Assembly (NCBI GenBank): GCA_902805845.1
Contig: CADCUI010000040.1
Coordinates: 1-35,946, forward strand
Length of the DNA stretch: 35,946 bases
Direction: 5' to 3'
Origin: an uncultured Nocardioidaceae bacterium
GTDB lineage: Bacteria; Actinomycetota; Actinomycetes; Propionibacteriales; Nocardioidaceae
Shown piece after piece: positions 27,154 to 35,946 of the stretch. How positions within the stretch are numbered: the first letter of the stretch is position 1; every line of letters begins with the position of its first letter. The notes beneath the pieces were generated by a model. The model had not been told where the DNA came from. It did no database searches and saw only the letters and a list, made by a program, of their open reading frames with translations. A program made the position numbers and the translations under genes.

Positions 27154-28274
27154 TCAGACGACCGTCCAGGTGTCGCCGCCATGCAGGAGGCCGGCGAGCG
27201 CGGAGCTCTTGTCGAGCGGCTGCTCGCTCCCGTTCGCGGCCGCGGCCGTGACGAGCTGGGCACGGGCCTGGTCGTCGTACGTCGGGCGCTCCACCTGCCG
27301 GAAGATGCCGATCGGCGCCTGGTGCAGGTAGCCGGCGTCGGTCAGCCGCGACAGCGCGAACGCCGTCGTCGGGTCGGCGGCATGGGCGTCGTGCACGACG
27401 AGGTCGGCCTCGGACCAGCCCTCGGCCGAGCCGAGGTCGACGACCCTGATCTCACCGGTCTCGCGGTCGCGGGCCACGCCCTTGGTCCCGAGGCCGTCCT
27501 CGCCCGGTACGCCGAAGCGGATCGGCTCGCCGTGGCGCAGCGGGATGATGGCGTTGGCCGCCTCCGAGTCCTTGGCACCCTTGAGCGCGTCGAACGCGCC
27601 GTCGTTGAAGATGGGGCAGTTCTGGTAGATCTCCACCAGCGAGGTGCCCCGGTGCGCCGCCGCGGCGGCAAGCACCTCGGTGAGGTGCTTGCGGTCGGAG
27701 TCGACGGTGCGGGCCACGAAGGTGGCCTCGGCTCCCAGCGCGAGCGACACCGGGTTGAACGGCTGGTCCAGCGAGCCCATCGGCGTGGACTTGGTGACCT
27801 TGCCGATCTCGGAGGTGGGGGAGTACTGCCCCTTGGTCAGCCCGTAGATGCGGTTGTTGAACAGCAGGATCGTCATGTTGACGTTGCGACGCAGCGAGTG
27901 GATCAGGTGGTTGCCGCCGATGGACAGCGCGTCGCCGTCACCGGTCACCACCCACACCGACAGCTCCTCGCGGGCGGTGGCGATGCCGGTGGCGATGGCC
28001 GGTGCGCGCCCGTGGATCGAGTGCATGCCATAGGTGTCGAGGTAGTAGGGGAACCGCGACGAGCAGCCGATGCCGGAGACGAACACGATGTTCTCCCGAC
28101 GCAGCCCGAGGTCGGGAAGGAACCCCTGCACCGCGGCCAGCACCGCGTAGTCACCACAGCCGGGGCACCAGCGGACCTCCTGGTCGGAGGTGTACTCCTT
28201 GCGGTTCTGCGGCCCGTCGGCGGTGGGCACGCCGGCGGTGCCCGGCCTTCCGAGGAGCGGCAGCTCGACGGTGC

Positions 28275-28278
<4 letters not shown>
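27154..28278 (-). CDS. korB: 2-oxoacid:ferredoxin oxidoreductase, beta subunit (2-oxoglutarate type)
   Basis: This thiamine-diphosphate-binding subunit acts with KorA to decarboxylate 2-oxoglutarate to succinyl-CoA while reducing ferredoxin. The product is 374 residues. RWCPGCGDYAVLAA (Cys38, Cys41) and GCSSRFPYYLDTYG with HSIHGRAPAIATG are typical. The ThDP/Mg motif runs from GDGDALSIGGNH (113-124) to NNRIYGLTKGQYSPTS (from 141). No extra ferredoxin domain is fused. The ATG overlaps the korA stop by four bases (ATGA). Pyruvate or branched-chain oxoacid use cannot be ruled out, but the two-subunit layout is that of mycobacterial KorAB (Rv2454c-Rv2455c). Confidence 0.92.
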
Positions 28279-30212
<1,934 letters not shown>

Positions 30213-30251
30213 GCCGTCCTCGCCCTTCTCCGTCTCACCCTCCGACCTTCG

Positions 30252-30257
30252 AGTCTA
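30252..30257 (-). promoter_or_regulatory. putative -10 box of korAB
   Basis: On the minus strand TAGACT fits TANNNT. Transcription would start near 30245, giving a leader of about 33 bases before the korA GTG. No convincing -35 box is seen, in keeping with a promoter that needs an activator. Confidence 0.35.
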
Positions 30258-30281
30258 CGTGGGCGCGACGGTCGACCCCCG

Positions 30282-30297
30282 CGTGAATCGGATCACG
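30282..30297. promoter_or_regulatory. candidate CRP/FNR-family binding site
   Basis: CGTGA-ATCGGA-TCACG has both inner half-sites (GTGA and TCAC) and the 6-base spacing of the CRP consensus TGTGAN6TCACA; only the outermost base of each arm differs. Its centre is about 44 bases upstream of the predicted korA start, near the position used by class II activation. It could also affect the divergent sbp promoter, whose putative -10 is about 50 bases away. Confidence 0.4.
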
Positions 30298-30331
30298 GAC
30301 GACACGCTGTGTCCGCGTGGTCGCTTAATCA

Positions 30332-30352
30332 AGTAAAGTCCAGTAAGTTACT
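30332..30352 (+). promoter_or_regulatory. putative sbp promoter region with AGTAA repeats
   Basis: An AT-rich island holds two TANNNT boxes, TAAAGT (30334-30339) and TAAGTT (30344-30349). AGTAA occurs at 30332-30336 and again at 30342-30346, one helical turn apart. The second copy forms the palindrome AGTAA-G-TTACT (30342-30352). This fits a core promoter overlapped by an operator for a sulfur- or nutrient-responsive regulator, which I cannot name. A GC stem, CCCGG (30370-30374) with CCGGG (30380-30384), lies in the presumed leader. Confidence 0.4.
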
Positions 30353-30406
30353 CGCGTTAGTCAGAAGTGCCCGGCGCGACCGGGCCCGAAACACGAGGAC
30401 ATCGAC

Positions 30407-31426
30407 ATGCACAAGAAGACAACGGCCGGCCTGGCGGGGGCGGCAGCGGCGCTGCTCGGGCTGACGGCGTGCGGAGGCACCTCCGACGCCGCCAGCGGAG
30501 GAGGGGCCGAGCTCGACCTGGTGGGGTTCTCGGTGCTCGAGGCCGGCAACAAGGAGCTCATCAGCGCCTTCGGCGGGACCGATGCGGGCCAGGACGTCGA
30601 GTTCGTGACCTCGTACGGCTCCTCCGGCGACCAGAGCCGCGCGGTCGAGGCGGGGAAGGCGGCCGACTTCGTGCACCTTTCGCTCGAGCCCGACATGCAA
30701 CGGCTCGTCGACGCCGATCTGGTCGGCTCGGACTGGAACAGCGACGACTCCGCAGGCATCGCGTCGCAGTCGGTGGTGGTCTTCGTCGTCCGGCCCGGCA
30801 ACCCCAAGGGCATCGACTCCTGGGACGACCTGGTAGCCGACGGCGTCTCCGTGATCACCCCGAACCCCGCGTCCTCCGGCTCGGCGAAGTGGAACATCCT
30901 CGCGGCCTACGGCCAGGCGATCGCGGCCGGGGGTGACGAGGCCGACGCGGAGAAGTTCCTCGCCGGCATGCTCGCCAACGCCGCGGCGCTCCCGGAGAGC
31001 GCCCGTGACGCCACGACGCTGTTCACCGGTGGCACCGGTGACGTGCTGCTGTCCTACGAGAACGAGGCGATCCTCGCCAAGCAGAGCGGGGCCGAGCTCG
31101 ACTACGTGGTGCCCGACACCACCCTGCTCATCGAGAACCCAGCCGCGGTGACCAACGACGCCGATCCCGCAGCGCAGGACTTCAAGGACTTCCTCCTGTC
31201 CGAGGAGGGTCAGACGATCTACGCGAAGTACGGCTTCCGGCCGCTCGTCGAGGGCGTCGAGGTCGAGGTCGAAGGTGCGGCCGACCCGGCCGACCCGTTC
31301 CCGACCCCGGACGAGCTGCTCACCGTCACCGAGGACTTCAACGGCTGGGGTGAGGCCAACACGAAGTACTTCGACGAGGAGAAGGGCATCGTCACCGAGC
31401 TGCTCGCGGAGAGCGGCAAGGGATGA
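30407..31426 (+). CDS. sbp: sulfate ABC transporter, substrate-binding lipoprotein
   Basis: This extracellular binding protein of 339 residues delivers sulfate (or thiosulfate) to the CysTWA transporter. It has a lipoprotein signal with lipobox LTAC and Cys22. The sulfate-binding signature is visible as TPNPASSGSAKWN (residues 151-163), with FVTSYGSSGDQSRAV near 66-80 also contacting the ligand in relatives. VHLSLEPDMQRLVDADLV is typical of the family. GAGGA at 30395-30399 precedes ATG by 7 bases. The stop overlaps the cysT ATG (ATGA), so the four transporter genes form one operon. CysP and Sbp homologues cannot be separated by eye, so the symbol is approximate. Confidence 0.92.
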   Translation: MHKKTTAGLAGAAAALLGLTACGGTSDAASGGGAELDLVGFSVLEAGNKELISAFGGTDAGQDVEFVTSYGSSGDQSRAVEAGKAADFVHLSLEPDMQRLVDADLVGSDWNSDDSAGIASQSVVVFVVRPGNPKGIDSWDDLVADGVSVITPNPASSGSAKWNILAAYGQAIAAGGDEADAEKFLAGMLANAAALPESARDATTLFTGGTGDVLLSYENEAILAKQSGAELDYVVPDTTLLIENPAAVTNDADPAAQDFKDFLLSEEGQTIYAKYGFRPLVEGVEVEVEGAADPADPFPTPDELLTVTEDFNGWGEANTKYFDEEKGIVTELLAESGKG

Positions 31427-32298
31427 CAGCAGTAGCGACGCCCGCGCTCGCCTCACCGGAGCCGGCGGGGCCCTCCCGCCGGTCCGGTCGGCGACGTGGC
31501 GCGTCGACCTCGGGCCAGCTGACGGGCGTCTCCACGCTCGGGCTGGGCGTGGCGGTGCTGTGGTTCAGCCTGCTGGTGCTGATCCCGCTCGCCGCCGTGG
31601 TGGCCAGCTCGGCGGCCGGCGGCCTCGACGGCTTCTGGCAGGTGCTCACCAACGACGCCACCGCGGCGGCGCTGCGCCTCACCGTCGGAACCGCGCTGCT
31701 CACCACGGCCCTCAACATCGTCATGGGCACCGTGATCGCCTGGGTGCTGGTGAGGGACCGCTTCTGGGGTCGCTCGGTGCTCAACGTCGTCATCGACCTT
31801 CCGTTCGCGCTGCCCACGGTGGTCGCCGGCCTGGTGCTGCTGTCGCTCTACGGCCCGCAGAGCCCGATCGGGGTCAACGTCGCGAACACGCGGATCGCGG
31901 TCTTCCTCGCGCTGGCTTTCGTGACTCTTCCGTTCGTGGTGCGGACCGTGCAGCCGGTCCTGGAAGAGCTCGAGGCCGACGTCGAGGAGGCTGCCGCCTC
32001 ACTCGGCGCGGGTCGGCTCACCACGGCGCGCCGGGTGATCCTGCCGAGCCTCGTGCCGGCCATCACCGCGGGTGCGGCGCTGGCGTTCGCGCGGGCGATC
32101 AGCGAGTACGGCTCGCTGGTCCTGCTCAGCGGCTCGCTGCCCTTCCAGACGCAGGTCGCCTCGGTGCGGACGCTCGCCTATCTCGAGGGCGGCAACCGCG
32201 CCGGAGCAGCGACCGTCGCGACGGTGCTGCTGGCCGTCGCCCTCTTCGTCATCGTGCTCCTCGACATCATCCAGAGGCGGGTGGCCCGCCGTGGCTAA
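31423..32298 (+). CDS. cysT: sulfate ABC transporter permease CysT
   Basis: This first membrane subunit of the sulfate importer has 291 residues. A Pro/Arg/Ser-rich, cytoplasmic N-terminus of about 35 residues is followed by six predicted helices. The EAA loop that contacts the ATPase is EEAAASLGAGRLTTARRVILPSLV. IDLPFALPTVVAGLVLLSLYG and RAISEYGSLVLLSG are conserved in CysT (CysU). The ATG overlaps the sbp stop, and the 3' end overlaps cysW by 8 bases in another frame. Confidence 0.93.
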   Translation: MTAVATPALASPEPAGPSRRSGRRRGASTSGQLTGVSTLGLGVAVLWFSLLVLIPLAAVVASSAAGGLDGFWQVLTNDATAAALRLTVGTALLTTALNIVMGTVIAWVLVRDRFWGRSVLNVVIDLPFALPTVVAGLVLLSLYGPQSPIGVNVANTRIAVFLALAFVTLPFVVRTVQPVLEELEADVEEAAASLGAGRLTTARRVILPSLVPAITAGAALAFARAISEYGSLVLLSGSLPFQTQVASVRTLAYLEGGNRAGAATVATVLLAVALFVIVLLDIIQRRVARRG

Positions 32299-33115
32299 TT
32301 CCCAGCTCCGGGAGCCCGTCGGCGTTCAGTGGGGACTCCGCCTGCTCGCGATCGGCTACGTCTTCATGCTGGTGGCGTGGCCGACCTCCCTCATCGCGAA
32401 GTACACCTTCGCCGACGGCTTCACCACCCTGCGGACCGCGCTCGAGGACCCTGTGGTCCTGAACTCGTTGAAGCTGACCGCGATCGTGGCTCTCTCGGCC
32501 GTCGTCATCAACACCGTGTTCGGGGTCGGGATCTCGCTGCTCCTCACCCGCTACGAGTTCCGCGGCAAGCGACTGCTGTCGGCGCTCATCGACATCCCGA
32601 TGTCGGTGTCCCCGATCGTGGTGGGACTCGCGCTCGTGCTCGTCTACAACGGGCGGTTCGGCTGGTTCGGACCGACCCTGGAGGGCGCGGGGCTGCAGGT
32701 CATCTTCGCGACCCCGGGCATGATCATGGCCACCGCCTTCGTGGCGCTGCCGTTGGTGATCCGCGAAGTGGTCCCGGTCCTGCTGGAGATCGGCGACGAC
32801 CAGGAGTGGGCCGCGCGCTCCCTCGGGGCGAACGCGTGGCAGACCTTCCGACGGATCACCCTGCCCAGCATCAAGTGGGCGGTGGTCTATGGCGTCGTGC
32901 TCAGCCTCGCCCGCTCGATCGGCGAGTTCGGAGCGGTCAAGGTCGTCTCCGGGAACATCGAGAACCAGACACAGACCGCGACGCTGGTCGTGGAGCAGAA
33001 GTACCAGAACTTCGAACAGACAACGTCGTACGCGACCGCCTTCATTCTCGCCTTCGTGGCGATCCTCTGCATCGTCATCGTGTCCCTCCTCCGACCCAAG
33101 GAACAGCTGTCATGA
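32291..33115 (+). CDS. cysW: sulfate ABC transporter permease CysW
   Basis: This second membrane subunit is 274 residues with six predicted helices. The EAA loop is [22 protein letters not shown]. Conserved CysW features include [22 protein letters not shown] and [17 protein letters not shown]. The GTG at 32291 lies within the last codons of cysT (8-base overlap) and gives a short N-terminus ([17 protein letters not shown]) like other CysW proteins. The stop overlaps the cysA ATG. Relation to molybdate ModB is distant; the sbp and cysT neighbours settle the assignment. Confidence 0.92.
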   Translation: MANSQLREPVGVQWGLRLLAIGYVFMLVAWPTSLIAKYTFADGFTTLRTALEDPVVLNSLKLTAIVALSAVVINTVFGVGISLLLTRYEFRGKRLLSALIDIPMSVSPIVVGLALVLVYNGRFGWFGPTLEGAGLQVIFATPGMIMATAFVALPLVIREVVPVLLEIGDDQEWAARSLGANAWQTFRRITLPSIKWAVVYGVVLSLARSIGEFGAVKVVSGNIENQTQTATLVVEQKYQNFEQTTSYATAFILAFVAILCIVIVSLLRPKEQLS

Positions 33116-34092
33116 GCATCGAGATCTCCCGCGTGGGCAAGAAGTTCGGGGACTTCGTCGCCCTCGACGACATCAACCTGTCGATCCCGGCGGGCGAGCT
33201 GACCGCTCTCCTCGGGCCGAGTGGCGGCGGCAAGTCGACCCTGCTGCGCATCATCGCCGGGCTGGAGTCGGCCGACACCGGCAGCGTGTCGATCGAAGGC
33301 GTCGTCGCGACGCACCTGCCTGCTCAGAAGCGCAACGTCGGCTTCGTGTTCCAGCACTACGCCGCCTTCAAGCACATGAGCGTGGCCAAGAACGTCGCCT
33401 TCGGCCTGGAGATCCGCAAGCGGCCCAAGCAGGAGGTGAAGGACCGGGTCGCCGAGCTGCTCGACCTGGTGCACCTCAGCCAGTTCGCGCACCGGCTGCC
33501 GGCGCAGCTCTCCGGCGGTCAGCGGCAGCGGATGGCCCTGGCGCGCGCCCTGGCCGTCGAGCCCACGGTGCTCCTCCTCGACGAGCCCTTCGGGGCTCTC
33601 GACGCCAAGGTGCGCAAGGAGCTGCGCGAGTGGCTGCGCCGGCTCCACGACGAGGTGCACGTCACCACGGTCTTCGTCACCCACGACCAGGAGGAGGCGC
33701 TCGAGGTGGCCGACCAGATCGTCGTGATCAACGAGGGCCGCATCGAGCAGATCGGGAGCCCGGACTCGCTCTACGACAGGCCTGCCAACGACTTCGTGAT
33801 GTCGTTCCTCGGACCGGTCACCAGCCTCGCCGGGCGGCTCGTGCGCCCGCACGACATCGACCTCGCCGAGCGCGACGGGGTGCTCGGGTCGGTGCCGGGG
33901 GTCATCACGCGCATCCAGCGGGTGGGGTTCGAGGTCCGGATCGGCGTCCGGACCGACGAGGACCCCGAGGTGACGGTCACCATGACCAAGACGCACGCGC
34001 GGGGCCTGGAGAGAGGCAGCAAGGTGTGGCTGGTGCCTACGCCCGGGGCGATCACCGTGCCCACGATGCCGCCGCGGGCGCTGTCGGCATGA
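33112..34092 (+). CDS. cysA: sulfate ABC transporter ATP-binding protein
   Basis: This ATPase that powers the sulfate importer is 326 residues. Walker A is GPSGGGKST (near 36-44), the Q-loop is [13 protein letters not shown], the signature is [16 protein letters not shown], Walker B is [12 protein letters not shown], and the switch His is in [10 protein letters not shown]. The C-terminal 80 or so residues, [20 protein letters not shown] onward, are the regulatory domain typical of CysA. AAGGAA at 33098-33103 precedes ATG by 8 bases, and ATG overlaps the cysW stop. It is the last gene of the sbp-cysTWA operon. Confidence 0.95.
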   Translation: MSIEISRVGKKFGDFVALDDINLSIPAGELTALLGPSGGGKSTLLRIIAGLESADTGSVSIEGVVATHLPAQKRNVGFVFQHYAAFKHMSVAKNVAFGLEIRKRPKQEVKDRVAELLDLVHLSQFAHRLPAQLSGGQRQRMALARALAVEPTVLLLDEPFGALDAKVRKELREWLRRLHDEVHVTTVFVTHDQEEALEVADQIVVINEGRIEQIGSPDSLYDRPANDFVMSFLGPVTSLAGRLVRPHDIDLAERDGVLGSVPGVITRIQRVGFEVRIGVRTDEDPEVTVTMTKTHARGLERGSKVWLVPTPGAITVPTMPPRALSA

Positions 34093-34093
34093 T
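34088..34093 (+). promoter_or_regulatory. possible leaderless -10 box of the alpha/beta hydrolase gene
   Basis: CATGAT overlaps the cysA stop codon and ends 6 bases before the hydrolase ATG, the same spacing as at menG. The first base departs from TANNNT, so the support is modest. No ribosome binding site is visible before the ATG. Confidence 0.3.
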
Positions 34094-34099
34094 GGACCG

Positions 34100-34999
34100 A
34101 TGACGAAGCTCGACCGCCGGACGGTTCGCAGCGGACCTGTCGACCTTGCCGTCTTCGAAGGCGGCAACCTCGACGGTCCGACGCTGGTGATGGTGCACGG
34201 GTGGCCCGACACCTCTCGCCTGTGGACGCGGGTGGTCGAGCACCTCGCCGAGGACTTCCACGTGGTGGCCTACGACACGCGCGGGCAAGGCGAGTCGACC
34301 GACCCGGGATCCACGGCGGCCTTCGCGCTGCCGGAGCTGGCGAAGGACTTCTTCGCAGTCGTCGACGCGGTCAGCCCGCACGAACCCGTCCATGTCCTGG
34401 GCCACGACTGGGGCTCGGTGCAGGTGTGGGAGGCGGTGTGCGAGCCGGATGCGGAGCGGCGGGTGGCGTCGTTCACCTCGATCAGCGGTCCCAACGTCGA
34501 CCATCTCTCGCGGTGGGCACGCGAGAGCGTGGTGCACCCGAGCCCGCGACGGCTCGCGGCCGTGGCAGCGCAGGGGCTGTCCTCGTCGTACATCGGCTTC
34601 TTCGTCTCCCCGGCGGCGCCGCCGCTGTTCCGCAGGTTCTTCGACCGTCAGCGGTGGACGGCCTTCCTCCGCCGCGCGGAGGGCATCGACCCCGAGCCGG
34701 ACCTCCTGGCGGACACGCTGGCCGACGACATGGTCAACGGGCTGCGGTACTACCGCGCGAACGTCCACCGGGGCCTGGGGGGCCCGCGGGAGCGGCGTAC
34801 GGCGGTGCCGGTGCTGCTGCTCGTGCCCACCAAGGACAAGGCGATCCGGGACGCCAGCTACGACGAGACCGCGCACTGGGTGGACCGGCTGCAGCGTGTC
34901 GACGTCCCCTACGGCCACTGGCTCCCGATGGCAGCGCCCGAGGTCGTGGCCGCGGAGACCGCAGGCTTCATCAGGTCACTGTCAGCTCGGCCCGTGTGA
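34100..34999 (+). CDS. alpha/beta hydrolase, epoxide-hydrolase-like
   Basis: This is a predicted cytoplasmic alpha/beta-fold hydrolase of 299 residues. HGWPD (33-37) forms the oxyanion hole, and the nucleophile elbow is GHDWG with Asp103. An Asp nucleophile in this motif is typical of epoxide hydrolases and haloalkane dehalogenases rather than Ser esterases. The catalytic His is probably in YGHWLPMAAPEVV near the end. The sequence strongly resembles the N-terminal domain of mycobacterial EphD as I recall it (VASFTSISGPN, VHVLGHDWGSVQVWE), but the short-chain dehydrogenase domain that follows in EphD is absent here. The ATG is chosen from a possible leaderless -10 box. The substrate is unknown. 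The stop overlaps the next small gene. Confidence 0.82.
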   Translation: MTKLDRRTVRSGPVDLAVFEGGNLDGPTLVMVHGWPDTSRLWTRVVEHLAEDFHVVAYDTRGQGESTDPGSTAAFALPELAKDFFAVVDAVSPHEPVHVLGHDWGSVQVWEAVCEPDAERRVASFTSISGPNVDHLSRWARESVVHPSPRRLAAVAAQGLSSSYIGFFVSPAAPPLFRRFFDRQRWTAFLRRAEGIDPEPDLLADTLADDMVNGLRYYRANVHRGLGGPRERRTAVPVLLLVPTKDKAIRDASYDETAHWVDRLQRVDVPYGHWLPMAAPEVVAAETAGFIRSLSARPV

Positions 35000-35166
35000 G
35001 CGTTCCCGTGCGGCAGGACGCAGGTCTCGGCTCGGCGTTCGGCGCCGCGTTCTGCCTCGTCCTGGTGCTGCTGGTCCTCTCCGAGCAGTTCGCCCAGTCC
35101 CTTGCCGCCCTGGTGGCCTTCGCCGCGGCGTGGCGGATCCTGCGCTCGCACACCGGGCCGGCCTGA
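34996..35166 (+). CDS. small hypothetical membrane protein
   Basis: This is a 56-residue open frame whose GTG overlaps the hydrolase stop (GTGA), the same junction type as many real gene pairs here. After a short polar start (VSVPVRQDAGLG) comes a hydrophobic segment, SAFGAAFCLVLVLLVLS. A second moderately hydrophobic one follows (SLAALVAFAAAWRIL), ending with the basic RSHTGPA. Two membrane passes or one pass plus an amphipathic helix are possible. I recognise no family. Coupling to the hydrolase suggests coexpression. The low complexity and high GC leave a real chance that it is not a gene. Confidence 0.5.
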   Translation: MSVPVRQDAGLGSAFGAAFCLVLVLLVLSEQFAQSLAALVAFAAAWRILRSHTGPA

Positions 35167-35237
35167 CGACCTCAGCCGTCGACCCCTGGCCGCTCGTCGC
35201 CCACCTGACGTCGAGCGGGCTCTCGTCGGCGCGGGCA

Positions 35238-35243
35238 TAGGGT
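35238..35243 (+). promoter_or_regulatory. putative leaderless -10 box of the second NuoB-like gene
   Basis: TAGGGT (TANNNT) is followed by 6 bases and the GTG at 35250. The 83-base gap before the gene shows no ribosome binding site close to the GTG, which supports a leaderless transcript and marks the start of a new operon. Confidence 0.55.
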
Positions 35244-35249
35244 GGCGAC

Positions 35250-35654
35250 GTGGACTTCCGGCTCTGGCTCTTCGACGCCGGTCTTGCCTGCTGCGCGGTC
35301 GAGTTCGGCGCGGCGACGTCGTTGGCGGAGTCGATGGCCGGCCTGGGCGTCGACAGCCTCGCGTCGGAGCCCGAGCAGGCGAACGTCCTGGTCGTCGCCG
35401 GCACCGTGACCGACAAGATGGGGCCCGCGGTGCGCCGGCTCTACGACCGGATGCCCGAGCCGCGGCACGTGATCTCGTTCGGCTCGTGCGCCAACACCGG
35501 CGGCCCGTACTGGGACTCCTACTGCGTGGTGAAAGGCGTCGACTCGCTGGTTCCCGTGGACGTCTACGTGCCCGGCTGCCCGCCTCGGCCCGAGGCGCTG
35601 CTCGACGGGCTGGCCACCCTCGAGACCAAACTGGGGGAGCGGGCGTCCCGGTGA
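35250..35654 (+). CDS. short NuoB-like [4Fe-4S] subunit of a second complex-I-like module
   Basis: This is a 134-residue relative of NuoB and of the small subunit of energy-converting hydrogenases. All four cluster N2 ligands are kept: Cys14-Cys15 in LACCAVEFG, Cys80 in [10 protein letters not shown] and Cys110 in VPGCPPRPE. Compared with the window's full NuoB it lacks about 23 N-terminal and about 30 C-terminal residues and differs widely in sequence, so it is not a recent duplicate. The GTG start follows a TAGGGT box by 6 bases. Its stop overlaps the start of a NuoC-like gene. It could belong to a truncated Complex I or a group 4 hydrogenase-like complex; the genes beyond the window would decide. 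Confidence 0.85.
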   Translation: MDFRLWLFDAGLACCAVEFGAATSLAESMAGLGVDSLASEPEQANVLVVAGTVTDKMGPAVRRLYDRMPEPRHVISFGSCANTGGPYWDSYCVVKGVDSLVPVDVYVPGCPPRPEALLDGLATLETKLGERASR

Positions 35655-35946
35655 GTCCCGCCACGCTTCTCCAGGCACTCCCCGACGGCTCGGTGGACGA
35701 GGGCTTCGGCCCGACGACCATCGAGGTGCCTGTCGATCAGTGGCTGTCGTCGGTCCGCACGGCCCGTGCCAGCCTGGGGTGCGACTTCTTCGACTTCCTC
35801 ACCGCCGTCGACGAGCCGACCGGCCTGCAGGTGGTGTGCCACCTGGTCTCGCTGCGCCCCTTCGACCACGTCGTGCTGCGCACCGTCCTCCCGCACGGGG
35901 ATCCCGTGGTGGCCTCGGTCGGGACGGTCTACGACGGGGCGGGTTG
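35651..35946 (+). CDS. NuoC-like 30-kDa subunit of the second module (partial, 5' end)
   Basis: The N-terminal 98 residues of a NuoC/30-kDa-family protein are present, cut by the window end. The GTG overlaps the preceding stop (GTGA). [20 protein letters not shown] with VCHLVSL is the opening of the 30-kDa domain. The last visible residues, VYDGAGW, come just before where the signature W.ERE..D(M)FG should follow. Unlike the main NuoC there is no long low-complexity leader. Its pairing with the short NuoB indicates a second peripheral module in the same order (B then C) as in nuo operons. Confidence 0.78.
   Translation, partial: MSPATLLQALPDGSVDEGFGPTTIEVPVDQWLSSVRTARASLGCDFFDFLTAVDEPTGLQVVCHLVSLRPFDHVVLRTVLPHGDPVVASVGTVYDGAG

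Noticed and set aside
30353-30406. A riboswitch or cysteine-attenuator leader before sbp
   Set aside because: The leader is only about 50 bases with one 5-bp stem. I see no S-adenosylmethionine riboswitch core and no short Cys-rich reading frame.

Overview
The window is very GC-rich (roughly 70% by eye). It has dense, overlapping genes with many GTG starts, mycobacterial-type KorAB, a split nuoC/nuoD, and respiratory genes built around menaquinone. Together these point to a high-GC actinobacterium, and the overall look suggests the Nocardioides/Nocardioidaceae group. That placement is an inference from gene content and style, with no marker gene in the window. I see no rRNA, tRNA, CRISPR array or insertion sequence.

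Layout. (1) 1-4799, plus strand: the 3' end of menC, then menD, a CPA1 Na+/H+ antiporter with a C-terminal UBP-type zinc finger, and a metallo-beta-lactamase-fold hydrolase. (2) 4800-4901: a convergent gap filled by three copies of a 22-bp repeat, two of them forming a perfect hairpin. (3) 4902-6880: menF (minus) and menG (plus) diverge from a 38-bp gap that holds two TANNNT boxes placed for leaderless transcription. (4) 6881-25249: a putative promoter and a near-consensus Rex operator, then menJ, the complete nuoABCDEFGHIJKLMN operon for Complex I, and a long-chain polyprenyl diphosphate synthase. Nearly all of these genes overlap or touch. (5) 25292-30212, minus strand: korA-korB (2-oxoacid:ferredoxin oxidoreductase), a RarD-type transporter and a calcineurin-like phosphoesterase lipoprotein. 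(6) 30213-30406: a divergent control region with a CRP-like inverted repeat. (7) 30407-34092: an sbp-cysT-cysW-cysA sulfate ABC transporter. (8) 34100-35166: an epoxide-hydrolase-like alpha/beta hydrolase and a 56-residue membrane protein. (9) 35250-35946: the start of a second Complex I/energy-converting-hydrogenase-like module (short NuoB plus NuoC), cut by the window end, with its own leaderless-type promoter.

How it fits together. MenF, MenD, MenC and MenG build and methylate the naphthoquinone head group. The polyprenyl synthase supplies the side chain and MenJ partly saturates it. The resulting menaquinone is the electron acceptor for the Complex I encoded in the same block. The Rex site would tie that block to the NADH/NAD+ ratio. 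KorAB makes reduced ferredoxin from 2-oxoglutarate, and the second NuoB/NuoC module could be a ferredoxin-linked relative of Complex I, but that link is speculative.

The observations most worth following up are the second NuoBC module, the Rex site, a strong Shine-Dalgarno sequence inside the antiporter gene that could release its zinc finger as a separate protein, the loss of cluster N7 ligands in NuoG, the repeat trio at 4810-4892, and the CRP-like site in the kor/sbp region. Most of the gene content is standard actinobacterial respiratory metabolism, and I did not find a clearly undescribed system.
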